Assembly: GCA_963723965.1 (NCBI GenBank)
Contig: CAVRSV010000007.1
Span: forward strand, 372,001 to 436,000
Source: JARRKC01 sp963723965
GTDB taxonomy: Bacteria; Acidobacteriota; UBA6911; RPQK01; JAPXNP01
Direction: 5' to 3'
Length of the DNA stretch: 64,000 nt
A program made the translations under genes and the position numbers. Under the pieces are notes generated by a model, which saw only the letters and a list, made by a program, of their open reading frames with translations, did no database searches and was not told the origin of the DNA. This document shows, piece by piece, positions 42,084 through 51,302 of the stretch (position 1 is its first letter; each line of letters starts with the position of its first letter).

Positions 42084-44447
42084 TCAGTGATTGCGAAGCC
42101 TTTGCCAGAGTCGTCGGAAGGTGTGCTTCGCCGGCGCGAGGTAGACTCGGTCCAATCCTCGGAAAAACCGCTCCGCCAACGGAGCCCAAGGGTCATCGGT
42201 AATCAGATACGTCCAAGTCGAGGAAGGACCTTGGAGTCCCATTCCCTCGGGGTCGATTCCCCCTTCGACGATCTGGATCCTACGTAAGGTCTCCTCCACG
42301 CTTTGCTCGAACTCCAGCAGAGCTGCGTTGAAGGTCTGAATGGCAGATTGGTCAAACCCCGCAAGTGGATCCCGACTCAGGCTTGCGAGGTGGAGTCCCT
42401 CGCGAATATGGGCGATCTCGGAGAGGTACTCCGACCACGTCCGGTCCAGGTGAAAGAGCGAGATCCGGCGCTCCAATTCCTCCACGCCAGCCTCGCCCAT
42501 CAGGTCAACCGCTTGAGCGCGCTTTCCGGGAGGCCATTTCTCAGCGGTAAGTTCTGCGGCGTCTTCTGTAAGGATACGGTCTCTCTTCGCCTGCAGCAGG
42601 CGACGTTGGGTCTCGACCATTTCGGAGTACTGAAACAGGATCTTCCGAATCTCCAGATTCTGTCCTTCGATGATTCGCTGGGCACGCTCGATTTCGCGGC
42701 TGGCCAGCACTTCGAACCCTTCTGACTGCGACAGCGCCTGGGCGACCGTTTCCTGGATGCCGTAGCGCGTCACAAGATCATCTTCGAGGGACACGTAGAA
42801 CGTCGCCGAGCCGGGGTCTCCCTGCCTTCCTGCGCGCCCTTGCAGCTGACGGTCGATCCTGCGGCTTTCGTGCCGATTGGTTCCGATGACCAGCAGGCCG
42901 CCGAGAGCCTCCACCGCCTCGCGTTCTTCGACGGAATCCGGCCCCAGTCTGATGTCAACACCGCGCCCCGCCATGTTGGTAGAAATGGTCAGAGCATCGA
43001 GTGCGCCCGCCTTTGCGATTGTTTCCGCCTCCAGGAAATCGTTCCTGGCGTTCAACACCTGACAGTCCATGCCGGCTGCATTCAGTAGCCGGGCAAGCTC
43101 CTCGGACTCTTCGATGCTGGCCGTCCCAACGAGGACTGGGCGACCCGTCCGGCGCACGCGACTGATTTCCTCAACCACGGCCCGTCGCTTCGCATCGATG
43201 GTCCGAAAGACACGGTCGGGCGTATCCACGCGGATGCAGGGTCTGTTTGTGGGGATGATGACCGTCTTCAAGTTGTAGAATTCGTGGAATTCCTGGGCGG
43301 CGTCCTGGGCAGTGCCGGTCATGCCCGATACCGACGGGTAGAGACCGATGAAGTGCTGTAGTGTGATGGAGTTGAGGATGACCCCCTCGTCATTGATCGG
43401 CAATCCCTCCTTGGCCTCGATAGCTGACTGGAGACCGTCGGGCCAGCGGCGGTCCTCCACGACACGGCCGGTGAACTCGTCGATCAACTCGATTCGACCG
43501 TTCCGGACGATGTAATCAACGTCGCGTCTTAGCAGCGCCTCGGCATGGAGAGACTGGTTCAGCGCCGCCAGAAGACTGAGGTTTCGCGGGGAGCAGAGGT
43601 TACCGCATCCAAGAAGCTGCTCGGCTTCACTGAGTCCGTCCTCGGTCAGGGAAACCGTCCGAAGGTGGTCGTCGGTGTCGAAGTGCCGTCCCGCGTCGAG
43701 ACTTCTGACGACTTCCGCCAACCGGGCCGGATCGACCGGAAGTTCGCCCCGGCCTCCGGCCATGACCAGAGGGACGCGGGCCTCGTCAACGAGCAGGGCA
43801 TCCGCTTCGTCGACGATGCAGGCATGAAAAGGCCGGTGCACTCGGTCGCCCGGGTCGTAACACAGGCAGTCGCGCAGGTAGTCGAATCCGGCCTCTTTGG
43901 CAGTCACGTACGTAACATCGGCGCCATAGGCTTCGCGTCTCCCCTGTCGACTCATGCCTTGTTTCACGACGCCGACGGACAGGCCGAAGAACTCGTAGAT
44001 GGGCCTCATCCAGTCGGCATCGCGCTGAGCAAGGTAATCATTGAAGGTCAGGACGTGGACACCACATCGCCTGAATGCGGCCAAACAGACTGGCGCGACC
44101 GCCGCCAGAGTCTTTCCCTCCCCCGTCTGCATCTCGATAATCCGGCCACGATGGAGCGCCAGGCCGGCCAGAATCTGCACATCGAACGGCCTCATGCCGA
44201 GCAGGCGATGAGAGACCTCGCGAACCAGCGCAAAGGTCTCGGCGAGCAGTTCGTTTGGCACCGTGGCTGGACAGACTCGCTCACCGACCTTTCGAGCCCG
44301 CTCGCCCAGTTGCCCCTCAGTCAGGCGTGAGAGCCCCTCGCCGAAACGGTTGATATTCGCCAGAGACTGTTCGCAGGCCTTCAGCTCGCGCTCGAGCAGT
44401 TTGCCCAGAAAGCTGTCCAGGATTGTACGGTGACTCCCGATGAACAC
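42084..44447 (-). CDS. SecA-like preprotein translocase ATPase (SecA2 type)
   Basis: ATP-driven motor of the Sec system, 787 residues from a GTG at 44447. No ATG is available near the domain start and the N-terminus is uncertain. NBD1 has Walker A MQTGEGKTLAA, VHVLTFNDYLAQRDADWM and a divergent DEAD box (VDEADALLVDEAR). The preprotein-crosslinking domain follows. NBD2 has GMTGTAQDAAQEF, TISTNMAGRGVDI and LQGRAGRQGDPGS. The helical scaffold/wing is short (LFHLDRTWSEYLSEIAHIRE), and the C-terminal zinc-binding SEC-C tail of housekeeping SecA is missing. It is therefore probably an accessory SecA2 handling particular cargo. It lies alone between repeat clusters in the glycosidase locus. Confidence 0.88.
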   Translation of the reverse strand: MFIGSHRTILDSFLGKLLERELKACEQSLANINRFGEGLSRLTEGQLGERARKVGERVCPATVPNELLAETFALVREVSHRLLGMRPFDVQILAGLALHRGRIIEMQTGEGKTLAAVAPVCLAAFRRCGVHVLTFNDYLAQRDADWMRPIYEFFGLSVGVVKQGMSRQGRREAYGADVTYVTAKEAGFDYLRDCLCYDPGDRVHRPFHACIVDEADALLVDEARVPLVMAGGRGELPVDPARLAEVVRSLDAGRHFDTDDHLRTVSLTEDGLSEAEQLLGCGNLCSPRNLSLLAALNQSLHAEALLRRDVDYIVRNGRIELIDEFTGRVVEDRRWPDGLQSAIEAKEGLPINDEGVILNSITLQHFIGLYPSVSGMTGTAQDAAQEFHEFYNLKTVIIPTNRPCIRVDTPDRVFRTIDAKRRAVVEEISRVRRTGRPVLVGTASIEESEELARLLNAAGMDCQVLNARNDFLEAETIAKAGALDALTISTNMAGRGVDIRLGPDSVEEREAVEALGGLLVIGTNRHESRRIDRQLQGRAGRQGDPGSATFYVSLEDDLVTRYGIQETVAQALSQSEGFEVLASREIERAQRIIEGQNLEIRKILFQYSEMVETQRRLLQAKRDRILTEDAAELTAEKWPPGKRAQAVDLMGEAGVEELERRISLFHLDRTWSEYLSEIAHIREGLHLASLSRDPLAGFDQSAIQTFNAALLEFEQSVEETLRRIQIVEGGIDPEGMGLQGPSSTWTYLITDDPWAPLAERFFRGLDRVYLAPAKHTFRRLWQRLRNH

Positions 44448-45065
44448 GGTCCAACTCGATGCCGCCAGTCTACTCGGAATCTCCGCGATCTGCGTAGAGG
44501 GTGCCGTTCTCCGACAGAACTCGCGACAACTCCTCCCACGCGGACAGAGCGGCCGCGTGCTCGGGGTGGTCGTCCTCTCATGCGGCAGTCGGACGAGTTC
44601 AGGGCACCGGCTGAGGAAGGGTATCCGCAAGACAGACCGCTGGACACGACCGGGTGTGTCTCGGATGAGGGTGTGCTCGTCTGCCTCGGGCCGCTTCCGC
44701 AAAAACCACACCGGGCGCCGTGGATGCTCCGAGCCGGTGGCGCCCAGACGGCAGATCCAGGATCCGCCGAAACCATCCACAAGAGAGGTCTTTAGAGATC
44801 TGCAAAAGAGTGTCCCCTGCTCTCCCTGCTCCGAGCGGGTGGCCGGTCGACAGACGAGTGTCCCTTACTCCGGCGGCGCGCCTTTCTGCGGCAGCGCCGA
44901 GGTTCTGCCGCCCAGGCAAAAGAGTGTCCCCGACTCGCCCCGACTCGCCCAGGCAAGACAGTGTCCCCAACTCGCGCGCCAGCTCGCCCAACTCGCTTCC
45001 GACTCGTTTGGAGGGCCGGGGCCACAGGCTGGCGCAGTTGATCAGTCAGGCGAGATTATCCGCGA
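44448..45065. other. Gap upstream of the SecA2 gene
   Basis: This 618 bp gap should hold the SecA2 promoter. The left 330 bases stay open in the SecA frame but have no family similarity. The right 260 bases are a repeat cluster (listed separately). No other gene is visible. Confidence 0.45.
44802..44975 (-). repeat. Four reverse copies of the GGGGACACT repeat
   Basis: Copies at about 44802-44825 (GCAAAAGAGTGTCCCCTGCT), 44851-44871 (degenerate, GAGTGTCCCTTACTC), 44916-44939 and 44952-44975 (both GGCAAxAxAGTGTCCCC followed by xACTCGC). Spacing is 36 to 65 bases. They lie downstream of the copy B GH51 gene and upstream of the SecA2 gene. Confidence 0.85.
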
Positions 45066-47153
45066 CTAATGCCTGCTGATCACCAGTACAGAGAACGAGT
45101 ACTTCTCCAGGGTGAGGTCGAGGGTTTGCCCCCGGATCGGGACTTCCTTCCTTTTCGGCCGAATCCTGTATTCGGGCTCTCCCGAAAACGGCAGCCGGTT
45201 CTTTGCTTCCAGGTCATCACTCTGCAGGGAGATCGCCGTGGCCGAATTCGCGTCGCTGTTCGCGAGTCTGATAGTGACCCGCCGCTCACCGTCGGTCGAA
45301 TTCACGACATGGATATAGAGATGTCCATCATCGGCCGTCGCGCTTGCGTAGCATCCCGCAGGCAGGTCCCCTTCAATCCGGATCACCACGCTTCCGATGT
45401 GGGTGGAACACAGTTCCTGGACAAAGTAATTCGCCGTGCGCAGCACGTGATGCGGATTGAAGTTGATCAGGTTGTGGTTCCACTGCTCACCCTCGCTCAG
45501 AGAAAGCAGCGGCGCGTAGGCCGTCATCACGACCATATCCGAGTTTCGCTCCAGCCCGGTCAGGAACGCCGCCTCCGCCAGCGCCGTCCGGTAGCTGTTC
45601 GGGGTCGTCCCCAGAAAGAAGGGTCTGTTTGCCGCATACTCCCCCAGAAAGACCTTCGGCCCTCCCCTCGGATATGTGTCGTAGCGATTGGCATGAGCCA
45701 ACAGCCAGTCGGGTTTGTTGTAGAAGTGCTCATCCATCCGCACATCCGGAAACTCCCGTCGTGCGGCTTGCCATGCCAATTGGTAGTCGTCGGAATCCAG
45801 CGTGGCGCCGGTGCTCAAGATGCACACGATCCCGGGATACTGCCGATCAATGGCCGCCTTGACCGCTTCGAAACTCTCGAGGTAGTCCGTCCCGAAATTC
45901 TCGTTTCCGATACCGATATATTTGAGGTTGAATGACTTCGGGTGCCCGGCCGCGGCGCGCAGAGCTGCCCATCGATTGGTCGCGGGATCCCCGTTGGCGT
46001 ACTCGATGAGATCGACGGCGTTGTTCACGACGTCCTCCACAAATCCCGGCTCGTCCTTCTTGATCCGCTCCTTGCTCCGAAACTGGCAATTCAGCCCGGC
46101 CCAGACAACGGGCACGGGCTCCGCCTGCAAGTCCTCACACAACAGGAAATACTCGTAGAAGCCAATCTGGTTGGACTGACAGTAGCCACCGTCCTGGATC
46201 AGGGCCCCCCACAGATTGAAGTCCGGGATGCGGTCGATCAGCGGGCCCACCGTATTCTTCCACTGATAGTGGTTCCCCGGGATAGCCCCTTCTACGATGC
46301 AGCCGCCGGGAAAGCGGATGAAGGCGGGACGCAGTGCCCCGAGTGATTCGACCAGATCCCTTCTCAGGCGGCCCTGGCTCCACTTCGGGTCACCTTTTCC
46401 CCAGGAGTCCTGACTGGCGAAACGGACGGCATCGACGTCGAGCGTCCCGGTTCCGGCGAATTCCAGGACGAGCCTGCCCGTAGTGGTCCTCTTCCCGCGA
46501 AGGGTCGAATCTCTCCTGACCCACTCGTGTTCGAACTTCGTCAACTGCTGTTTGTCCGTGATGACGCGGCCGTCGTCGTCTGCGACGTACACCGTCACCG
46601 TGCCCTGGAAATCGGCAGCCCTGAAATACCCGTCGAAATCATAGACTGCATCTTCGAAGATGCCCATCGCGCCACGGTCCTTCCAGTCCCGTCCGCCGTT
46701 GTAGCCCAAGTTATTCAGCCGGCAGGCGCCCTGCACGGTGAGGCGCGCATAGTGACTGTTCGGAGAAAGCGGTCTGTCGTGCAGTGACTCCAGGCGGCCG
46801 TCGCCGGACAATTGCCAGTAACGGAGGCGGTCGTACACGGGCCTCAATCGACTCTTGAACAGAAAGGACTTGATGGACGTCCAGGTGCCGCCCTTCTGCA
46901 GGAAAACCCCGTCGAACGAGTAGTTGTTCACCATGTTGGCGTTCAACCCGCCATCGACGGCGAAATTGATGTCCTCCAAGAACAACCCGAACAGCATCTC
47001 GCTCACGGGATGAGCTACATCGTCGACATCGATCTGCAGGAAATTCGGCGTCACGTTGCCTTCCCTCCCACCCTCCGCACAGCTCTGCAGAGGGAGCAGA
47101 AGCGACAGAACACAGACGAATCTTCGCGGGTGCAACACGAATCTTGTGCTCAT
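45066..47153 (-). CDS. GH51 alpha-L-arabinofuranosidase lipoprotein, copy B
   Basis: A second, divergent GH51 enzyme of 695 residues. The ATG at 47153 is chosen because it gives a lipoprotein signal ending LLLPLQSC (cysteine about 25); a start 57 bases upstream is in frame but unneeded. The family opening is VSEMLFGLFLEDINFAVDGG. A CBM-like module (about 140-235) precedes the barrel. The acid/base is Glu418 in GIGNENFGTDYLE, and the nucleophile is Glu505 in VFLGEYAANRPF. The C-terminal AF_C sandwich ends in LEKYSFSVLVI. Unlike the secreted copy A, it would be membrane-anchored, acting on oligosaccharides. It is flanked by repeat clusters. Confidence 0.92.
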   Translation of the reverse strand: MSTRFVLHPRRFVCVLSLLLPLQSCAEGGREGNVTPNFLQIDVDDVAHPVSEMLFGLFLEDINFAVDGGLNANMVNNYSFDGVFLQKGGTWTSIKSFLFKSRLRPVYDRLRYWQLSGDGRLESLHDRPLSPNSHYARLTVQGACRLNNLGYNGGRDWKDRGAMGIFEDAVYDFDGYFRAADFQGTVTVYVADDDGRVITDKQQLTKFEHEWVRRDSTLRGKRTTTGRLVLEFAGTGTLDVDAVRFASQDSWGKGDPKWSQGRLRRDLVESLGALRPAFIRFPGGCIVEGAIPGNHYQWKNTVGPLIDRIPDFNLWGALIQDGGYCQSNQIGFYEYFLLCEDLQAEPVPVVWAGLNCQFRSKERIKKDEPGFVEDVVNNAVDLIEYANGDPATNRWAALRAAAGHPKSFNLKYIGIGNENFGTDYLESFEAVKAAIDRQYPGIVCILSTGATLDSDDYQLAWQAARREFPDVRMDEHFYNKPDWLLAHANRYDTYPRGGPKVFLGEYAANRPFFLGTTPNSYRTALAEAAFLTGLERNSDMVVMTAYAPLLSLSEGEQWNHNLINFNPHHVLRTANYFVQELCSTHIGSVVIRIEGDLPAGCYASATADDGHLYIHVVNSTDGERRVTIRLANSDANSATAISLQSDDLEAKNRLPFSGEPEYRIRPKRKEVPIRGQTLDLTLEKYSFSVLVISRH

Positions 47154-47241
47154 ACTCAGTCTGGCAGCAAACCCATGCTTGTCGGCTATTTCAATCCCAA
47201 GTCGAGGCAACGACGCCTCTCCCCGGCCCGCCCCCTCCCGG

Positions 47242-47314
47242 CGAAGAAGAGAGTGTCCCCTACTTTGACCGGCCTACCGGTGCCGACGAAGAGAGTGTCC
47301 CCTACTTTGGACCG
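47242..47314 (-). repeat. Two reverse copies of the GGGGACACT repeat
   Basis: Near-identical 30-base units GAcGAAGAGAGTGTCCCCTACTTTG(G)ACCGG at 47242-47271 and 47284-47314. They lie in the 304 bp gap between the GH51 copy B start and the GH3 stop. No gene is otherwise present in this gap. Confidence 0.85.
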
Positions 47315-47457
47315 GCACTCGAAACCGAGGTGCCACGACCAGGCCGCATCGACTTCGGCCGGAGGCAGCCTGGGTCCGGGGCGCGGGACCGAGCACGAGG
47401 CACGTCCTACTCCCGAAGCCGGGCCGGCTGGACAAGCAGGAGGCATGTTCGACCCTC

Positions 47458-50400
47458 TCAGGGCAGCTTTTGGCCGCGGCTGCGGATGTTGAAGTAGTCG
47501 CAGCCCACCTCGAAGGGGGCCTCCTTCTGCCGTTGCGCCCCGCCGAAAAGTGCTGCCATCATGTCCACGTCCCGCGCTGCCGGGGATCCGTTGAACGCGA
47601 TCAGCCCGACCTGGACGTTGGCGAGCACCACATCCGCCGTTCCGAGCGGTGTGAACTCATTGCCGTCCTTCGAGTAATAGGCCGTGTACCGGCTGCCCTT
47701 CTTCTCCAGTCGGAACACCACCGTCCGGTTGCAGTCCATGAGATCACCCGCCTCGAGGGTCGCCGCGGGATACTCGGCACCGTTCTGTTCCACGATCAGC
47801 TCGAAGCGATTCGCCGTTCCCATGAAGCCCCGGCTGGTGCGGTCGTACACCAGCTTCACGTAGTTGTCGTCGTCCTGGTAGGCCACCAACCCACCCTGCT
47901 GATCCAGGGCCGACGGCGCTCTGGAGAAGGCGAGTTTCGACTCGATGAACCAGTCGCTCACGGCGGGCTGCAGGAGGACGTTCTTCCCGTCGTTGGACCG
48001 GTTCTTCAGGTCGCCGTCCTGGGCAGTCAGAATCAGCGAACCGGGCGTCTTCTCCAGGCTGCGGCTGGCGGGATCCCCGCGCAGCCACTTCCACTGCGAC
48101 CCGATCGAGCCCTCGTTGAATTGGTCGCTCTTCGCTTCGAAGCCGAAGTCGATGCCGTAGCGGGTCTGTTCGCCCGTCGCCGGGTCGGTGACGGTGATCA
48201 GAGCCGTCCCGGGCAGGCTCCCCGCCTGGGCCGTTTCGACTCTCTGCGAAGGGCCGGACGGGGAGGCTTCCACCCTTGGCGCCGCAGACGCTTCAGCGGC
48301 GAGCAGGAAGCTGACCCCATGGTTCTCGTCCTCGAGGGCCCCCAGATCCGTTCCGTTGACCGAGAGCCCCGCCAGGGACAGATTGGGCATGACTTTCACA
48401 GCATACCCGTCCGAAAGAGTCTTGCCTTCGACGGTGACCCGGGCCGTGATTGTAGCCACTCCCGGAGCGTGGGCGGTCACCCGGCCGGCTGGATCGACCG
48501 CGGCCACCGCCGGCCGGTTGCTCGAGAAGGTCACCTGCATCCGGGAAGGATCGGCGAATCGGTCATCCGACATCGCTGCCGTGACGCGGCTGGAGATGGT
48601 CGCTCCCGGGGCGAGGAGGATCTCGTCGGCTTCCGCCACGACCGTCTTGAGCTGGGGCGAGTAGCTGCCGCTCATCACGGCCTCGGCGGTGCCCCGGATG
48701 TCCTTCGAAGAGGACCCGATTTCGAAAACGTAGCGGCCCGGGTCGAAGGTGATCCTGCTCTTGGCAGGATCCCAGAACCAGAGATCCGAACAGTCGACAC
48801 GGATCGACACGGTCTGCGACTTCCCGGCCGGAATGCTCACCCGCTCGAAGCCCTTCAATCTCCTGATGGGTCTCTGGAGCGATGCGGGACTGTCGGGAGT
48901 CCTCATGTAGAGCTGGACCACTTCGTCGCCGTCGACTTTCCCCGTGTTCCTGACGTCCACGCTCACCGTCACCTGGTCGTTCGGCGTGATCGCCATCTTG
49001 TCGATGCGGAGGTTGCCGTATTCGAACGTCGTATAGGAGAGTCCGTAGCCGAAGGGGTAGGAGACGTCACCGTCGAAATACCACAAGGTCCGTCCGTTCT
49101 TGCCGGGGCCGCCCCGCAATTCGTAGTCCGCGAACTCGGGCAACTGATCGACCGACCGGTACCAGGTGAAGTTCAGCTTGCCTCCCGGGTTGACGTCGCC
49201 GAAGAGGATGCGGGCCATGGCGGCACCCTGGGCCTGCCCGTTGAATCCGCACCAGACGATGCCGGGCACCCCGGCCAGATCCTTGAACCCTTCCACCTCG
49301 ACCATTCCCAGGGTCTGCATGACGACGATCGTCCGCGGATTGACCTTGGCCACGGCCTGGATGAGCTGCACCTGGTTGCCCGGCAGATCCAGGGTCTTTC
49401 GGTCGGCTTCCTCGCTGGCCGTCTGCTCGTCGGTTCCCACGAAAATAACGGCGGCATCCGCGGAGGCCGCCATGGAAAGGACTTCCTGAGAGACCGGCTT
49501 CTCCTCTGGGGCGTGGAAGATGAGATAGACGGTCTGTTTCCCGGCGATTCCGATCGAGTCGGCCTCGGCGGTGTTGATCCCAGGCATGAACTGGTTTCCG
49601 GTCGGCTTGAGCTCGACGGCGGCCAACCGGTCGCCCTCCCGGGAGCCCACCCGGACGTCGACGCTGCCGCCATCACCGGGGACGGCCGCGCTCAGGTTGA
49701 CCTTTGCGACATCGCTGACGTCGATGCCCGGGTAGGAACTCCAGGCCCCGTCCCCCACATTGCGGAGGAAACTGGCCGCACCCAAATCGAACTTCCCGAC
49801 ACCCTCTGACGCGGAGGCGAATTCGCCGGCCTGATAGCGTTCAGTGGAACCGTCCTTCTTGACAATCTCGAACCAGGCCACGCCGAAGAGATTCCCCTTA
49901 CTCGCCGCGGTCGCTCCCTTCGCGTGAAGGACCTCAGCCTTGGCGGCGTGATCGGCCAGGTAGCTTTGTATTCCCTCGAGCGGTGTAATCCCCTGGGCGT
50001 CCGAGATCCGTCCGGAGTAGGGTCCCAGCTCGACGACGTCTGATTTGGGTCCCAGGACGACAATCTTGCGGAGTGCCTTCACGTCGAGCGGCAGGGCCTT
50101 CCGCTTGCTGCCCTGGACCGTGTCGTTCTTCAGAAGGACGGGAGTTCTTTCGGCCACCTGCAGTGCCAGCGCGGCATTTTCGGCCGATGCCACGACATCG
50201 CGGGCGATTCTGGAATATGGGACCCGGTCGGGCGGGTCGAATTCGCCGACGCGCATGCGGGTGGTAAAGACGTGCAGGAGGGCCCGGTCAATCGCCGACG
50301 CGCTGACGAGCCCCCTCCGGACCGCCTCGATCGCCGTCCGCTGGTAGGCATTGCCGCAATCGGTGTCCACCCCGGCCCGGAGCGCCAGCGCTGTGGCCTC

Positions 50401-51288
50401 CGGAGTGGTCGCCCTGTACTTGTGGCCGCTTCGGATATCGCTGACGGCGCCGCAGTCGCCGGTGACGTAGCCCTGCAGTCCGTAGGTCTTGCGCACCACC
50501 TGATCGACGAGGAACCGGCTGCCCGTGACCGGCGTGCCGTTGACCCGGTTGTAGCAGGTCATGATGCTCGGCAGCCCTTCCGTCTCGATCAGGAACCGGT
50601 AGGGCGTGATGTAGAACTCCCGCAGGTCCCGGGCATCCACGTTCGAACTGCCCGTATGGCGGTTGAATTCGCTGTTGTTTGCCAGAAAGTGCTTGGCCGT
50701 GGGAACCGCTTTGAGGTAGGTCTCATCGTCCCCCATCAGGCCCCGGATGAAACCGGCCGCGATTCGCGAGATCAGGAAGGGATCCTCTCCGTAGGATTCA
50801 CCGTTCCGGCCCCACCGGGGGTCCCTCATCGGCTCGACGACCGGGGACCAATAGGTCAGATTCTGAATCACCCCGGAGTTGATGCCCCGCGCCTCGGTAG
50901 AGATGGCCGTCGCCTCGCGTTCGACCAACGCGGGATCCCAGGAGGCTCCGACGGCGACGCTGTTCGGGAACGACGTGGCACCGCTGCCCGACGGATCGAA
51001 GAAGGTCACGACCCCGTGCAGGGCTTCTCCCCAGACGTTGTAGGCATTGACCCCAAGCCGCGGAACGGCCGGCATGGTGTTGCCGAGCTGGCTCTGCTTT
51101 TCCTCCAGGGTCATCCGTGAGACGAGGTCGGCAGCCCGTTCCTCGAACGAGTAGGAAGTGTCGAGGTAGATGGGCTTGGAGGAATCGGCCGCCGCGCTTC
51201 CCCCACCCTGCGGGCCGGAGGCTGACGTCATCCCGGCGATTCCAATGAGAACGAAAAGACCGCAGACAAGGACTCGTTGCTTCGACAT
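47458..51288 (-). CDS. Multi-modular secreted GH3 glycosidase (beta-xylosidase/glucosidase type)
   Basis: Retaining beta-glycosidase of 1276 residues. The ATG at 51288 has AGGAGGGCGGAG upstream and yields a signal peptide. The GH3 N-domain (about 40-330) has AKHFLANN (Lys199-His200) and nucleophile Asp278 in GYVTGDCGAVSD. The GH3 C-domain is split by a CBM6/PA14-like insertion (about 466-595); the acid/base Glu626 or Glu627 sits in TASEEADRKTLDLP. Next come an FnIII-like domain (about 765-850, VSVDVRNTGKVDGDEVVQLY), a Big_2 domain (about 900-985, TFSSNRPAVAAVDPAGRVTA), and a concanavalin-like C-terminal domain (about 1065-1270, QGGLVAYQDDDNYVKLVYDR) of the type usually found on GH43 xylosidases. 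It ends the operon with the aldolase and second GH3. Confidence 0.93.
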   Translation of the reverse strand: MSKQRVLVCGLFVLIGIAGMTSASGPQGGGSAAADSSKPIYLDTSYSFEERAADLVSRMTLEEKQSQLGNTMPAVPRLGVNAYNVWGEALHGVVTFFDPSGSGATSFPNSVAVGASWDPALVEREATAISTEARGINSGVIQNLTYWSPVVEPMRDPRWGRNGESYGEDPFLISRIAAGFIRGLMGDDETYLKAVPTAKHFLANNSEFNRHTGSSNVDARDLREFYITPYRFLIETEGLPSIMTCYNRVNGTPVTGSRFLVDQVVRKTYGLQGYVTGDCGAVSDIRSGHKYRATTPEATALALRAGVDTDCGNAYQRTAIEAVRRGLVSASAIDRALLHVFTTRMRVGEFDPPDRVPYSRIARDVVASAENAALALQVAERTPVLLKNDTVQGSKRKALPLDVKALRKIVVLGPKSDVVELGPYSGRISDAQGITPLEGIQSYLADHAAKAEVLHAKGATAASKGNLFGVAWFEIVKKDGSTERYQAGEFASASEGVGKFDLGAASFLRNVGDGAWSSYPGIDVSDVAKVNLSAAVPGDGGSVDVRVGSREGDRLAAVELKPTGNQFMPGINTAEADSIGIAGKQTVYLIFHAPEEKPVSQEVLSMAASADAAVIFVGTDEQTASEEADRKTLDLPGNQVQLIQAVAKVNPRTIVVMQTLGMVEVEGFKDLAGVPGIVWCGFNGQAQGAAMARILFGDVNPGGKLNFTWYRSVDQLPEFADYELRGGPGKNGRTLWYFDGDVSYPFGYGLSYTTFEYGNLRIDKMAITPNDQVTVSVDVRNTGKVDGDEVVQLYMRTPDSPASLQRPIRRLKGFERVSIPAGKSQTVSIRVDCSDLWFWDPAKSRITFDPGRYVFEIGSSSKDIRGTAEAVMSGSYSPQLKTVVAEADEILLAPGATISSRVTAAMSDDRFADPSRMQVTFSSNRPAVAAVDPAGRVTAHAPGVATITARVTVEGKTLSDGYAVKVMPNLSLAGLSVNGTDLGALEDENHGVSFLLAAEASAAPRVEASPSGPSQRVETAQAGSLPGTALITVTDPATGEQTRYGIDFGFEAKSDQFNEGSIGSQWKWLRGDPASRSLEKTPGSLILTAQDGDLKNRSNDGKNVLLQPAVSDWFIESKLAFSRAPSALDQQGGLVAYQDDDNYVKLVYDRTSRGFMGTANRFELIVEQNGAEYPAATLEAGDLMDCNRTVVFRLEKKGSRYTAYYSKDGNEFTPLGTADVVLANVQVGLIAFNGSPAARDVDMMAALFGGAQRQKEAPFEVGCDYFNIRSRGQKLP

Positions 51289-51302
51289 CTCCGCCCTCCT
51301 GT

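Noticed and set aside
47470..49809. 779-codon plus-strand frame opposite the large GH3 gene
   Set aside because: No recognisable domain; shadow of the modular glycosidase.
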